Shown here piece by piece: positions 15,154 to 23,576 of a DNA stretch of 64,000 bases. The notes below the pieces were generated by a model, which was not told where the DNA came from, did no database searches, and saw only the letters and a program-made list of their open reading frames with translations. This stretch comes from SZUA-430 sp964561925 (lineage in GTDB: Bacteria > Pseudomonadota > Alphaproteobacteria > Micropepsales > Micropepsaceae), in assembly GCA_964561925.1 (NCBI GenBank), contig CAZLRW010000001.1, forward strand, positions 121,065-185,064, written 5' to 3'. Each line of letters begins with the position of its first letter. The first letter of the stretch is position 1. The translations under genes and the position numbers were made by a program.

Positions 15154-15780
15154 ATGGTGACGCTGACGCGACTGCGAGTGTGCGCTGCCCGGTTGCTGGC
15201 AGCCGCATCGCTGGCGTGCGCTGGTTTGAGCGCACCGGCTGCGAGCGGCGAGGAACCCTCCGCTCGGCCGGAAAGCCACGTCGATCGCGGCGAGGCTATT
15301 GCGACCGTTTCGCAGGCTGCGGACGGCGACGGCGTTCATGTGACGGCGGCCGTTGAGATTGCGCTGCCGGCCGCCGAGGTATGGCCCGTCATGACGAGTT
15401 GCGACCGTGCGCCGACGTTCGTGCCGGGATTGGTGTCATGCCGGATTCTTGAGCGGGATCCGTCGGGCGCTTGGGACATCCGCGAACATGTTTCGTCGCC
15501 CGGTTGGTTGCTGCCGAACGTCCGTACGGTCTTCCGCTCCGAGTACGTGCCCAACCAACGCGTCAGCTTTGCCCGCGTTGCCGGAGACCTGTCGAGATCG
15601 GAGGGCGAGTGGCGGTTGACTGAACTGAACGGCGGCAACTCAACGCGTGTCAGCTATGTGGCCGACGTCAACTACGACACGATGCTTCCAGGCTTCATGC
15701 TGCGCAGCCATTTGCAGGACCAGATGGTGCGCGTTCTGAGCGCACTGAGGTGTGAATGTATGAGGGGCGAGAAACGCTGA
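15154..15780 (+). CDS. Exported SRPBCC (START/polyketide-cyclase-like) protein
   Basis: A 208-residue protein with an N-terminal signal peptide (LLAAASLACAGLSAPAASG) and an SRPBCC-fold domain: a first strand VHVTAAVEIALPAAEVWPVMTSCDRAPTF, a turn SCRILERDPSGAWDIREHV, and the C-terminal helix with DTMLPGFMLRSHLQDQMVRVL. SRPBCC proteins bind hydrophobic ligands in a deep cavity; the ligand here is unknown. A GGGAG site precedes the ATG at 15154. Bases 15511-15733 are duplicated with about 95% identity at 26056-26278, where they form a pseudogene fragment. Confidence 0.82.
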   Translation: MVTLTRLRVCAARLLAAASLACAGLSAPAASGEEPSARPESHVDRGEAIATVSQAADGDGVHVTAAVEIALPAAEVWPVMTSCDRAPTFVPGLVSCRILERDPSGAWDIREHVSSPGWLLPNVRTVFRSEYVPNQRVSFARVAGDLSRSEGEWRLTELNGGNSTRVSYVADVNYDTMLPGFMLRSHLQDQMVRVLSALRCECMRGEKR

Positions 15781-15916
15781 GTTGCCACGTGTGATCGTGA
15801 GTATTCCGCACTTTGTCCCGCGGGGCCTATTCTCCTCGTTCCAGGCTACGAGACGCCGCGTCGGCTTCAGTACCGAACGCGCGGATGGTTCTCCAACCAT
15901 CGTCACCGTTGCGCAC

Positions 15917-16918
15917 TCAATTCGCGAACAGGCGTTGCAGGTTGACTTCAAGGTTCGCTTGGGCCGCTTCCAACGCGAGCTCTGCAGCCACCACATTGGC
16001 CCCGAGTGCGGGCAGGAAGTCGAGCCGGTCCTTCGGTAGCATGCCGCTCATCTTCGCGGCGACACGCGCGACATCAGCCCCACTCAAGTGAGCACGACCT
16101 TGCGCAATTGAGCGCACCGCCTCGCGGTACCTCTCAATGTAGGCGATCTGCCATGCAATCTTGCCCAACCCGTCCGTCGTCGGCGGACTGTCGACGGGGT
16201 CCGTGTCGTGGCCGAGAAAGATGGCTGCGTCGGCCGGCATCTGTTTCTGCAGCAGATGAAGCGAGCGTAGCCACGCCGCCGAGCGTCCCGACTGAAAGAA
16301 GGCGTGAATGCCGTACATCGCCACATCCCCGATGAACGCGGCCTTGCTTCCGCGCGCCTCCACGGACCACCAAACGTCGGCAAACGACTCGCCCGGACCG
16401 AGTTCGTGCAGCGTGAACGCGACACCGTCGACGGTCAGCGACTCGCCGTGTCCGAAAATACGCTGAGGCAACCGGCGGCGCTTGGGAAAGACGGTTGGGA
16501 TGCGTGCGAAATAGAGGTCGTCGTAGTCGGCGACTTGCCGCGCAGTGCCTGAACCGCTGATCACGGGTACATGCTCGTCGACGGCGCTCGCGATGCCGCC
16601 GTAATGGTCGATGTGCCCATGCGTCAGCAAGACCGCCTGCACGGGCTTGCCGATCCGCGAAACCATCGCGCGAAGCCGCGCGCCGTCGATCTCGGACGCG
16701 CCGGCATCGATCAGAACGACATGGCGTCGCGTTTCAATGACATAAGCGTTCAGATGAGCGAATTCCGGGTTTGCGTACCGATGCACAGCAAAAGCAGGAG
16801 TGGGCGAAGCGAACGCCGCATCGCTAACGGGCGCCGCCAACCATACAGCGCACATCGCGACCGCGACTGACAGCAAAGCCGACGCGCGAACCATCAATAC
16901 CCGGCGCGTTGGAGTCAT
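15917..16918 (-). CDS. Exported metallo-beta-lactamase-fold hydrolase
   Basis: A 333-residue protein with a signal peptide (residues about 1-36) and a metallo-beta-lactamase fold. The metal site THGHIDH is at residues 99-105, with further ligands likely in FIGDVAMYG and FLGHDTDP. Preceding strands AYVIETRRHVVLIDAGAS are typical of the glyoxalase II-like subfamily. The ATG at 16918 overlaps the stop of the upstream GST gene (ATGA), showing translational coupling. The order unknown exported protein - GST - MBL on one strand suggests a detoxification operon. Bases 16081-16102 near its 3' end are repeated exactly at 26289-26310. Confidence 0.85.
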   Translation of the reverse strand: MTPTRRVLMVRASALLSVAVAMCAVWLAAPVSDAAFASPTPAFAVHRYANPEFAHLNAYVIETRRHVVLIDAGASEIDGARLRAMVSRIGKPVQAVLLTHGHIDHYGGIASAVDEHVPVISGSGTARQVADYDDLYFARIPTVFPKRRRLPQRIFGHGESLTVDGVAFTLHELGPGESFADVWWSVEARGSKAAFIGDVAMYGIHAFFQSGRSAAWLRSLHLLQKQMPADAAIFLGHDTDPVDSPPTTDGLGKIAWQIAYIERYREAVRSIAQGRAHLSGADVARVAAKMSGMLPKDRLDFLPALGANVVAAELALEAAQANLEVNLQRLFAN

Positions 16919-17496
16919 GGTGCAGTTCCCCGAAAACTGTCGCGTGCCCACATGCGGTCGCGCCAGTCGGACAAGCGGCGGAAATCCTTCGCGATATGCC
17001 CCCCCAAACGCGTCTCGGCGAACGACAGCATCGGCGCGAGGAAGAGATCGGCGATCGAGAGACCATCGCCGGCCAGGAACGATCGTGCCCCCAATGCGTT
17101 GTCGAGTATCGCAAAATGTTCTGCGACTTTCGCCGACGCCTTCGCGTTGTCGACATCGTCGTCCAGCAGGCCGGCGACAAGATCTCCATAGGCATAGGCG
17201 CCAAGGGCGCTCGCCCACTGATGCATCCGCGCGCCGCCGACTGCATCGTCCGGTTGGAGCGCCGGGCCGTCAAATGCCTCGTCGACGAAGACAGCGATTG
17301 CGATTGTCTCAAACAGCACGGTTTCCTTGAACCGCATCGCCGGCATCTTCAGATATGGATGAAGCGGCCCGTGCGACTCCTTGCGGAACTCCAAGGGTCT
17401 CAAGTCGTGCGCGATGCCCTTTTCGAGGCACGCCATGCGCGCCGTGCGAACGAAGGTGCTGGGGGCAAATCCAAAAATCTCGATGCGGTCGCTCAT
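16915..17496 (-). CDS. Glutathione S-transferase
   Basis: A 193-residue GST. The thioredoxin-like N-domain starts RIEIFGFAPSTFVRTARMACLEKGI, has the cis-Pro block HPYLKMPAMRFKETVLFETIAIAVFVDE, and an all-helical C-domain with FLAGDGLSIADLFLAPML. The ATG at 17496 is chosen because AGGA lies upstream and the domain begins there. It lies 23 bp after the unknown exported-protein gene and overlaps the MBL gene start by 4 bp. The substrate is not predictable. Confidence 0.88.
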   Translation of the reverse strand: MSDRIEIFGFAPSTFVRTARMACLEKGIAHDLRPLEFRKESHGPLHPYLKMPAMRFKETVLFETIAIAVFVDEAFDGPALQPDDAVGGARMHQWASALGAYAYGDLVAGLLDDDVDNAKASAKVAEHFAILDNALGARSFLAGDGLSIADLFLAPMLSFAETRLGGHIAKDFRRLSDWRDRMWARDSFRGTAP

Positions 17497-17519
17497 ATGA
17501 GGAGTCCTCTTGTTGATGG

Positions 17520-18302
17520 CTATTGGCAAGTGAGGTGCAGGTTTTGTTTGTCCGCTGGCGGCGCAAACGTCGCGTCCGTCATGGGATGCGCGATCAGCTT
17601 GAAAATGTGAAAGTCGAACGAGCTGTAGGAATCTTCGAACAGGCCGCGGCTTGGAAAGCGCGCGCTCGCCTGTTGGACCAGTGGGCCGAATGCGACGGCC
17701 GTGCCGTCATACACGCGGCGGAACCGAACCGGCGCACCATCCTCGTTCAGGCGCAGATAGAAGACGACATCGCCCTTCTCGCGAATCTCGAGCCATCCGT
17801 CCCACGGCCCGACGCCCATGATCGCCCTGACATCGGGATCGCGCTTGGCCAGACGATGCGTCAGTCCCTCAAAGTTGCCGCGCCAGTCAGCCAGCGCCGT
17901 CTGCACGCGCTTTTCGGACCACGACACGAATTCGACGGCGTTGCCTTGCTCCTGCTTCAAGGTCCATCCGGTGGCCTTGCCGTCGAAGCCGGTTCGCCGC
18001 GTAAACGCCATTGCGTTGGCCCGCGTTGCCTGCCGCGGATCGCGATAGCTCCAACAGAGTTCAAAATAGAACGGCAGCGGCGAAACGCGTGGGTCGTTGA
18101 TTTCGATCGCAATGTACTCGCCGTACGCCTGCGCGAACTGGTCGCGTCCGCCCATAGCGACAAAGAACTTGTCGAGCTGCCGCTCCGCTTCTTTAAGCCG
18201 TTCATCCAAGCTCGGCGCAGCCGTGCTCCTGCTCAGCGCCATCGCCGACAACACCCCGCCGGCGAGCAAAACCAGGAAAATCGCTTTCAACCGCGTCTGC
18301 AT
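17520..18302 (-). CDS. Exported protein of unknown function
   Basis: A 260-residue protein with a clear N-terminal signal segment (KAIFLVLLAGGVLSAMALS). The mature part is rich in aromatic residues and beta-strand-like stretches (PFYFELCWSYRDPRQ, GDVVFYLRLNEDGAPVRFRRVYDGT, SYSSFDFHIFKLIAHPMTDATF). I do not recognise a family; the pattern would suit a lipocalin- or LolA-like beta barrel. It is first in a same-strand operon with GST and MBL genes. Its stop codon is 23 bp before the GST start. Confidence 0.75.
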   Translation of the reverse strand: MQTRLKAIFLVLLAGGVLSAMALSRSTAAPSLDERLKEAERQLDKFFVAMGGRDQFAQAYGEYIAIEINDPRVSPLPFYFELCWSYRDPRQATRANAMAFTRRTGFDGKATGWTLKQEQGNAVEFVSWSEKRVQTALADWRGNFEGLTHRLAKRDPDVRAIMGVGPWDGWLEIREKGDVVFYLRLNEDGAPVRFRRVYDGTAVAFGPLVQQASARFPSRGLFEDSYSSFDFHIFKLIAHPMTDATFAPPADKQNLHLTCQ

Positions 18303-18520
18303 TTCGTCTCTCCCGGATCGCTCTGATCCGAGGTGGCTCTACGAAATGCGGATGGCCTGTGGGAATCGAACGGTTGCGAGCGGTCGCAAATTCTTTGGAG
18401 CAGCCGACTTCGCGCTCAGGTGACAAGCCTTCGCAAGCCATTCGTACCGTTCGCAAGCAAGGGGATGTCGGACTACAATGCGGACGTCAGGAGGAGGCTC
18501 CGAAAGGAAGGAGCATCACA

Positions 18521-19426
18521 TTGCGCGTCTTCGCCATCATTGTCGTCGCCGTCGTCGTTGTAGTCGGCGCCCTCTACGTTTTCGGCGCGATATTGATCGC
18601 GCGCGTCGAACCGGTCGACTCGAGTACACTGCAGCCGCTTCCGGGCGCAAAGTTCATAGCGACCGAAATCGGACGCACGCACTACGTCGACATTGGGACC
18701 GGATCCGTCGTGTTGCTCCTCCACGGCAGCGGCGGAAATCTTGCGGCGTGGCAGGAGGGCACGATCGAGCGCCTTGCGCGGGACCATCGCGTCATTGCAC
18801 TTGATTTCTTGGGCAACGGCTTCTCCGAGCGGAACGCGTCTTTCGCTTACGGGTACACGCTCTGGGTCGATCAAATCGTCGAACTGCTGAAGGCGCTGGG
18901 CATCGAGCAAGTGACGGTGGTTGGCCACTCCGTTGGCGGCGTCCTCGCCTGCATATTGGCGGCCGATCATCCGGACTTGGTCGAGCGCGTCGTGACGATC
19001 GGTACCGGCATGACCATCGAGCCGCAGCAATTTCTATTGCTGCTCCCGGGTGCTGGCGAAATCCAGCTCGCGAACACCGACGCCTTCGCTGACACCAAGG
19101 CCGACCGCTATCGCGCTGCACTCCGACTGGCGTTCAAGGTCGAAGGCACGCGAGCCGCGTTGTTGGCCTACGCGCGCCGGCAGGCGACCGTGGACGGCTT
19201 TCGGTTGTTGTGGGGAACCTTCGAAGACGTCAGGGCACCGATCCTTCATCTCAGCGGCACGAACGACACGCACATCCCGCATGAGGTCGCGCGCGCCCTC
19301 GCCGAACGCACCAAAGGGCGCTTTGTTCCAATCGAGGGCGTCGATCACGACGTGCACATCGAAGCGCCGGATCGCCTCGTCGACGAGATCGAGAAGTTCA
19401 TCGTGGAGACGTCGTCGCCTCATTGA
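18521..19426 (+). CDS. Membrane-anchored alpha/beta hydrolase
   Basis: A 301-residue alpha/beta-hydrolase with an N-terminal membrane anchor (FAIIVVAVVVVVGALYVFGAILIA). The oxyanion region is LLLHGSGGNLAAW, the nucleophile elbow is VVGHSVGGVLA with Ser, an acid residue sits in HLSGTNDTHIPH, and the catalytic His lies in EGVDHDVHIEAP. The start is TTG at 18521, seven bases after a GGAG ribosome site; an ORF extends further upstream without support. It leads a same-strand run to a broken methyltransferase and the LytS/LytTR pair. Substrate unknown. Confidence 0.87.
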   Translation: MRVFAIIVVAVVVVVGALYVFGAILIARVEPVDSSTLQPLPGAKFIATEIGRTHYVDIGTGSVVLLLHGSGGNLAAWQEGTIERLARDHRVIALDFLGNGFSERNASFAYGYTLWVDQIVELLKALGIEQVTVVGHSVGGVLACILAADHPDLVERVVTIGTGMTIEPQQFLLLLPGAGEIQLANTDAFADTKADRYRAALRLAFKVEGTRAALLAYARRQATVDGFRLLWGTFEDVRAPILHLSGTNDTHIPHEVARALAERTKGRFVPIEGVDHDVHIEAPDRLVDEIEKFIVETSSPH

Positions 19427-19545
19427 CCGCCAGCACAGTGCGTTCGCAAACGATTGTAGCCGCTCGCAAGAACATTCGAGCCACACACCAGGGGCGACGG
19501 TATTCGGTTGGTGACGAGGGAGACGAGATAGGGCGAGCCACGCGA

Positions 19546-20339
19546 ATGAACGTTCGATTGAGGATCGTGCGCCTGTTGGGCGCCGCCGCGCTTGGATTAA
19601 CGGTTGGTCATGCCGGGGCGCAAGCGGACGAGTGCGATCGAAGCGCCGGCACGGCCGCGATCGCTTCGCGGGCGCGTCCCGGCACCGATCGCGCCCGCGA
19701 TCCCGGCCGCAAACCGGCCGATCTGTTGTGCTTCTTCGGCCTGAGACGCGGAATGGCGGCGATCGAGTACGGTGCCGGTGGCGGCTACTTCACGGAACTG
19801 CTTGCCGACGCCGTCGTACCGCAAGGCAGGGTGATCGCGCAGAACCCCGTGATCTTCTTCAAACTCAGCGGCGAGTCCTTCGCGAAGCGCTATGCAGATG
19901 GTCATTTGCCGAATGCGGCGACCGTCTTCGGCCGCCCCGACGTTCTTCGATTGCCGTCGGACAGCATCGACATCGCCCTCTTTATCGACACGTATCACGA
20001 CGTCGCCTACGCGCGCGAAAGCGGTGAAGCGCAGCCGCTCTTCACCAAGTCGGCCCTGGTCGAGGCTCGGCGCGTGCTGAAGCCCGGCGGCGTCTTCGCG
20101 GTCGTCGACCACCGCGCCCGACCGGGCACGACGCGGGCGGCAGCCGCGCCGCTTCACCGAATCGACGAAGCGACGAAGCGACGCTGCGCGCCGACTTCGA
20201 GACGGCGGGCTTTATATTCGAAGCGGCGTCGGACATTCTGCGCAACCCGGCCGACGATCACAACAAGGCCTGGTTCGACGACCCCGCGCTCAAGGACAAC
20301 ACCGACCGCTTCGTCCACCGCTATCGCAGTCCCGACTGA
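19546..20339 (+). pseudogene. Exported class I methyltransferase (COG4798-like), frameshifted by an 8-bp duplication
   Basis: The product starts with a signal peptide (LLGAAALGLTVGHAGAQA), then AAIEYGAGGGYFTELLADAV as SAM motif I, IDIALFIDTYHDVAY, and ARRVLKPGGVFAVVDHRA. After PLHRIDEAT the frame breaks. The missing C-terminus is intact in another frame (LRADFETAGFIFEAA, ILRNPADDHNKAWFDDPAL) and ends at a TGA at 20337-20339. The break is an 8-bp tandem duplication, GACGAAGC at 20164-20171 and again at 20172-20179. Removing one copy restores a full-length protein of about 260 residues. The shifted frame runs to 20412 with nonsense sequence. It is either a recent pseudogene, a phase-variable site or a sequencing error. 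Confidence 0.8.
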
Positions 20340-20602
20340 GGCTTGCGCACATGAACGTCGTCGTGAGGCTGTTGGTGCTGATCGCGCGCGCGCGGCGCCG
20401 AAGCGCTCGTAACGACCGTGACCTCTTCGACGGCGCTCACGCTCGTCACATCCGGGCCTGGACACGAGAAGATGTCGTGATCGCAGGACGTCAATAACGT
20501 TGCTTGCGCGTGGCTCGTGTTCGCGCCCGAAAGGGCTGCTAGGCTGGCCGCGACGGCGGCGACTGCCGCAAGAACGCGGAGATCGATGGCACATTTCCTC
20601 AA
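20321..20602 (-). CDS. Possible small exported Cys-containing protein
   Basis: On the reverse strand a TTG at 20602 opens a 93-residue frame with a good signal peptide (VLAAVAAVAASLAALSG, then SHAQA as a cleavage site) and a short mature part containing CDHDIFSC. It fills the otherwise empty gap between the broken methyltransferase and the histidine kinase gene and would overlap the kinase start by 17 bp. There is no family recognised and no strong ribosome site. It may be a chance ORF. Confidence 0.3.
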   Translation of the reverse strand: MRKCAIDLRVLAAVAAVAASLAALSGANTSHAQATLLTSCDHDIFSCPGPDVTSVSAVEEVTVVTSASAPRARDQHQQPHDDVHVRKPQSGLR

Positions 20603-21752
20603 ATCGGATCCCGATCGCTTCATCGAGGGCGGGGCGCGCGACTGGCTGGTGTACTTCGCCAGCTGGATCGTGCCCGTCATCGTCAGCGCGACCGTCGTGT
20701 TCGCGCTGGACAACGGTGGTAAACTGAGCTTGTTCGACTATCTCGTCCTGTTTTCCGGCAGTTGGTACCTTTGGGCATTGGCCGCGCCGATCGTTTATCG
20801 CGTCCAATTCGTTGGCTTCGGGCTCGGCCAATGGGAAGCGCAGGCCATGCGCCTCGGGTTGCATGTCGGCTTGCTGGCGGTTCTTACCGGACTCAGCAAC
20901 CTCCAATTTCTGCTCGTCAACGGATTTGTGCTGAAGACGTTGCCATTCTCATGGACGAGCTACGCGGTTCGGTTCGAGGGTGCCGGCGCGATGTCTTTCG
21001 TCGGGATGCACGTGGTCATGTACGTGACCCTCGTGTTTCCGTGCATTCTTCTTCGCCAGATGCGGCTCCGCGAAAGGCACGAACTCCGCCGTCGCCAAGC
21101 CGAACTTCAGAACAAGACGCTGCTGGCGGAGCTGTCTGAAGCCAAGCTGACGGCGCTACGAAACCAGATTCACCCGCATCTCTTGTTCAACGCGCTCAAT
21201 TGCGTCGCAAGCTTGATCGAAGCGCAGCGGAACGATGCCGCCTACGCGGCGGTCTCCGACGTCGCGGTGCTGTTGCGTCAGACACTCGACCAGACCCAGC
21301 GCGACTGGATTCTCTTGAAGGAGGATATCGATCTCGCCAAAGCCTATCTGCGCGTCGCGGCCTTGCGGTTCGACGATCGGATCGATTGGTCGGTTCACGT
21401 CGATCCAAAGTGCGAGACTTCCCAGATAGCGCCGCTGCTTGCTCAGCCGTTGGTGGAAAACGCCGTGCGCCATGGCGTGGAACGCACGACGAGGCCGGTC
21501 CGCATCGAACTGACAGCCGGCCTGAGCGGATCGGAGATTGAGATATCGGTCAGCGATACCGGCCCCGGCTTCGAAAATCTTGCCAACGCCGGAGACGGAT
21601 CGGGTGTGGGCCTGCGGAATCTTAGGGAGCGGTTGATACTGATCTACGGCAATGCCGCACGGCTGGAAATAGACAGCCGCACTGGAGCCGGCGCGCGGGT
21701 GCGCATCACGGTGCCGCACCGGGTATCGACCGACGTCGAGCGAGCGGAGTAG
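20586..21752 (+). CDS. LytS/YehU-type sensor histidine kinase
   Basis: A 388-residue membrane kinase. The N-terminal half has about four membrane helices (WLVYFASWIVPVIVSATVVFAL; YLVLFSGSWYLWALAAPIVY; LHVGLLAVLTGLSNLQFLLV; VVMYVTLVFPCILL). A coiled segment leads to the His_kinase domain with phospho-acceptor HPHLLFNALN, followed by the ATPase N-box QPLVENAVRHG and G-boxes VSDTGPGF and GVGLRNLRERL. The ATG at 20586 is used. It is followed after 2 bp by the LytTR regulator, so the two form a two-component system. The signal is unknown. Confidence 0.9.
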   Translation: MAHFLKSDPDRFIEGGARDWLVYFASWIVPVIVSATVVFALDNGGKLSLFDYLVLFSGSWYLWALAAPIVYRVQFVGFGLGQWEAQAMRLGLHVGLLAVLTGLSNLQFLLVNGFVLKTLPFSWTSYAVRFEGAGAMSFVGMHVVMYVTLVFPCILLRQMRLRERHELRRRQAELQNKTLLAELSEAKLTALRNQIHPHLLFNALNCVASLIEAQRNDAAYAAVSDVAVLLRQTLDQTQRDWILLKEDIDLAKAYLRVAALRFDDRIDWSVHVDPKCETSQIAPLLAQPLVENAVRHGVERTTRPVRIELTAGLSGSEIEISVSDTGPGFENLANAGDGSGVGLRNLRERLILIYGNAARLEIDSRTGAGARVRITVPHRVSTDVERAE

Positions 21753-21754
21753 GG

Positions 21755-22528
21755 GTGGTGGACAAACTTCGCGCCATTGTTGCCGACGACGAACGCCTTG
21801 GCCGCGACCTTGTGTGCCAACTCTTGCGCCGCGAACCAGACGTGGAGATCGTGGCCGTTTGCAGCACCGGAGAGGAGGCGGTCGATGCAATTTCAGAGCT
21901 CAGGCCAGACATGGCGTTCCTCGACATTCGGATGCCCGATCTCGAAGGATTGTCGGTCGTCCGCCGCTTCGACCGGCAGAAGGCGCCTCTTTTCATTATG
22001 GTGACCGCGTTTGCGAGCCATGCAGTCGAAGCCTTCGACGTCCGGGCGTTCGACTATGTGATGAAGCCCGTCGACAAGTCGCGGTTCGCTCGCGCGGTGA
22101 CCGACGCGCGTGTGGCGATCTTGAATCGCCGCAACCAGTCGGTTTTGAGCTCCACCGACGTGCCGACGGATATCGATCACATTCGCGTGCGGGTCGGCGA
22201 CGAGCTCATCCATGTGCCGATTGCGCGCGTTTGGTACTTTGAAGCCTGCAACCAGTACGTCCGCCTGCATGTGGGTAATGCGAACTACCTGATCTCAACG
22301 GAATCACTCTCCTCACTCGAAGCCAAGCTCGATCCGTCTACGTTCTTCCGTGTCCACCGCAGCTCGCTTGTCAACGCGAACTTCGTTGACGCCATCCGCC
22401 TAACAGGCGCGCTCGGTCGGAGCTTGAGCTTGTCGGATGGACGACGATTGCCGGTGTCGCGGCGCAACAGCGCGGTGCTGGGCAGATTGGCGACGACGCT
22501 GGCCGAGCGAAAGTTCGGCTCTCGGTGA
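21755..22528 (+). CDS. LytTR-family response regulator
   Basis: A 257-residue response regulator. The receiver domain (about 4-120) has the acidic pair in IVADDE, the phospho-Asp in MAFLDIRMPD, and the Lys in YVMKPVDK. The C-terminal LytTR DNA-binding domain (about 155-255) shows VWYFEACNQYVRLHV, FFRVHRSSLVNANFVDAIR and DGRRLPVSRRN. It starts with GTG two bases after the kinase stop and is the cognate partner. LytTR proteins bind paired direct repeats; none was identified here. Confidence 0.92.
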   Translation: MVDKLRAIVADDERLGRDLVCQLLRREPDVEIVAVCSTGEEAVDAISELRPDMAFLDIRMPDLEGLSVVRRFDRQKAPLFIMVTAFASHAVEAFDVRAFDYVMKPVDKSRFARAVTDARVAILNRRNQSVLSSTDVPTDIDHIRVRVGDELIHVPIARVWYFEACNQYVRLHVGNANYLISTESLSSLEAKLDPSTFFRVHRSSLVNANFVDAIRLTGALGRSLSLSDGRRLPVSRRNSAVLGRLATTLAERKFGSR

Positions 22529-22654
22529 ACTGTTGCTTCGTCGTGGGGGCGCGGCGGTCGAAGCTCGGACGTCTGCTCTCTTGGGCTGCGTCCAAGTGTT
22601 GACTGCATGGCCGCGTTCGGCAGTGTCGCCGCGTTTGCCGCGCTCGGGATCGGA

Positions 22655-22680
22655 CGGCGGGCCGCAGAATAGGCCCGCCG
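22655..22680. terminator. GC-rich hairpin between convergent genes
   Basis: CGGCGGGCC (22655-22663) pairs exactly with GGCCCGCCG (22672-22680) around an 8-base loop. It lies between the stop of the LytTR regulator and the stop of the tautomerase gene on the other strand. There is no long T-tract, but the stem and position fit a bidirectional terminator. Confidence 0.5.
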
Positions 22681-22689
22681 CCGGAGTTG

Positions 22690-22917
22690 TTATCCCGCCG
22701 CTTTCGCCGTCGCGAGACTGCGGAGATCGTCATCGGTCACCGGCTTTCCGCCGACACCCCAAGCGCCTGACTGAACGTCCTCGATCGTGACCCATGTGAC
22801 CTGACGCAAGCCTTCGCCCTCAACCGAGAGCACAGCGTCGGTCACTTTGCGGATCATCTCCTGCTTTTGTGCGAGCGTCAGGTAACCGCCGACGCCTTTG
22901 ATCTGAACAAGTGGCAT
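22690..22917 (-). CDS. 4-oxalocrotonate tautomerase family protein
   Basis: A 75-residue protein starting MPLVQIKGVGGYLTLAQKQE, giving the catalytic Pro-1 after Met removal. The later block VTWVTIEDVQSGAWGVGGKPV is the substrate-side strand and beta-hairpin of the tautomerase superfamily. The length fits the short single-domain members. It lies 31 bp downstream of the AhpD-like gene on the same strand, so it belongs to the TetR-controlled unit whose operator is at 23541-23560. Substrate unknown. Confidence 0.9.
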   Translation of the reverse strand: MPLVQIKGVGGYLTLAQKQEMIRKVTDAVLSVEGEGLRQVTWVTIEDVQSGAWGVGGKPVTDDDLRSLATAKAAG

Positions 22918-22948
22918 TGTCTATTCCTGTGGTTGGATGGGGTAAGCG

Positions 22949-23500
22949 TTAAGCCGCCTTGGACCACGCAGCGTTGGTGAAGCCGGCGTCGAGGGGCGTA
23001 CCGGCAATGTGGTTCGTGTAGTTCGAAAGCGTCTTCACACCGACACCGAGGACGACGTCCAGCGCCTGCGCTTTTGTGTACCCCGCATCGAGGAACGCTT
23101 TCGTGTCGCGGTCGGTGGGATAGCCGCGGGTCGTGACAATCGCCGAGGTGAACCGGCGCAGCGCCTCGAGTTTCTTGTCGGCGATAGGCCGGCCGTCGCG
23201 GATCGCTTGCACGACATCGCTGGGCACCTTCTGCATGCCGGCAATGACGCTGTGCGCCGCCACGCAGTACTCGCAGTTGTTCTCAAAGCTTGTCGTCAGC
23301 AGAACGACCTGTCGCTCGCTGGCGTTCAGCGCTGCCTCATCGAAGATGCGGGACAACGTGGTGTAAGCTTTCACCAAAGCCGGGGCTTCGGCCATCACAG
23401 CCAGCAGGTTTGGGAGAAATCCGTATGCCTTCTTGGCGGCAGTGAGCGTCTCCACGGCCGCTTGCGGGGCGCTTTCGAGAGTATGCACGGTGTAGGTCAT
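22949..23500 (-). CDS. AhpD-family carboxymuconolactone decarboxylase-like protein
   Basis: A 183-residue helical protein with the AhpD redox motif NNCEYCVAAHS (CxxC plus His) near residue 85, preceded by LNASERQVVLLTTSFE. The C-terminal half ALDVVLGVGVKTLSNYTNHIAGTPLD matches the common 'carboxymuconolactone decarboxylase family' group. The ATG at 23500 has AGGAAG upstream. A 20-bp palindrome at 23541-23560 resembles the operator of the adjacent TetR gene, so it is likely repressed by that protein. It probably acts in peroxide or quinone stress together with the tautomerase. Confidence 0.88.
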   Translation of the reverse strand: MTYTVHTLESAPQAAVETLTAAKKAYGFLPNLLAVMAEAPALVKAYTTLSRIFDEAALNASERQVVLLTTSFENNCEYCVAAHSVIAGMQKVPSDVVQAIRDGRPIADKKLEALRRFTSAIVTTRGYPTDRDTKAFLDAGYTKAQALDVVLGVGVKTLSNYTNHIAGTPLDAGFTNAAWSKAA

Positions 23501-23540
23501 GTTAGGCTTCCTTTCTATGGGTGACGGTAGGCGAAGATTA

Positions 23541-23560
23541 TTTGGAACGCACGTTCCAAA
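23541..23560. promoter_or_regulatory. TetR operator before the AhpD-like gene
   Basis: TTTGGAACGCACGTTCCAAA has perfect 9-bp arms around a central CA. The core GGAACG-N2-CGTTCC matches the palindromes at 24193 and 24720. It lies 41 bp upstream of the AhpD-like start. Confidence 0.7.
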
Positions 23561-23576
23561 CAAAGCAAAAAAATGA

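Noticed and set aside
15917..17218. Extended 433-codon frame for the MBL gene
   Set aside because: The extension overlaps the GST gene in another frame; the signal peptide and ATGA overlap place the start at 16918.
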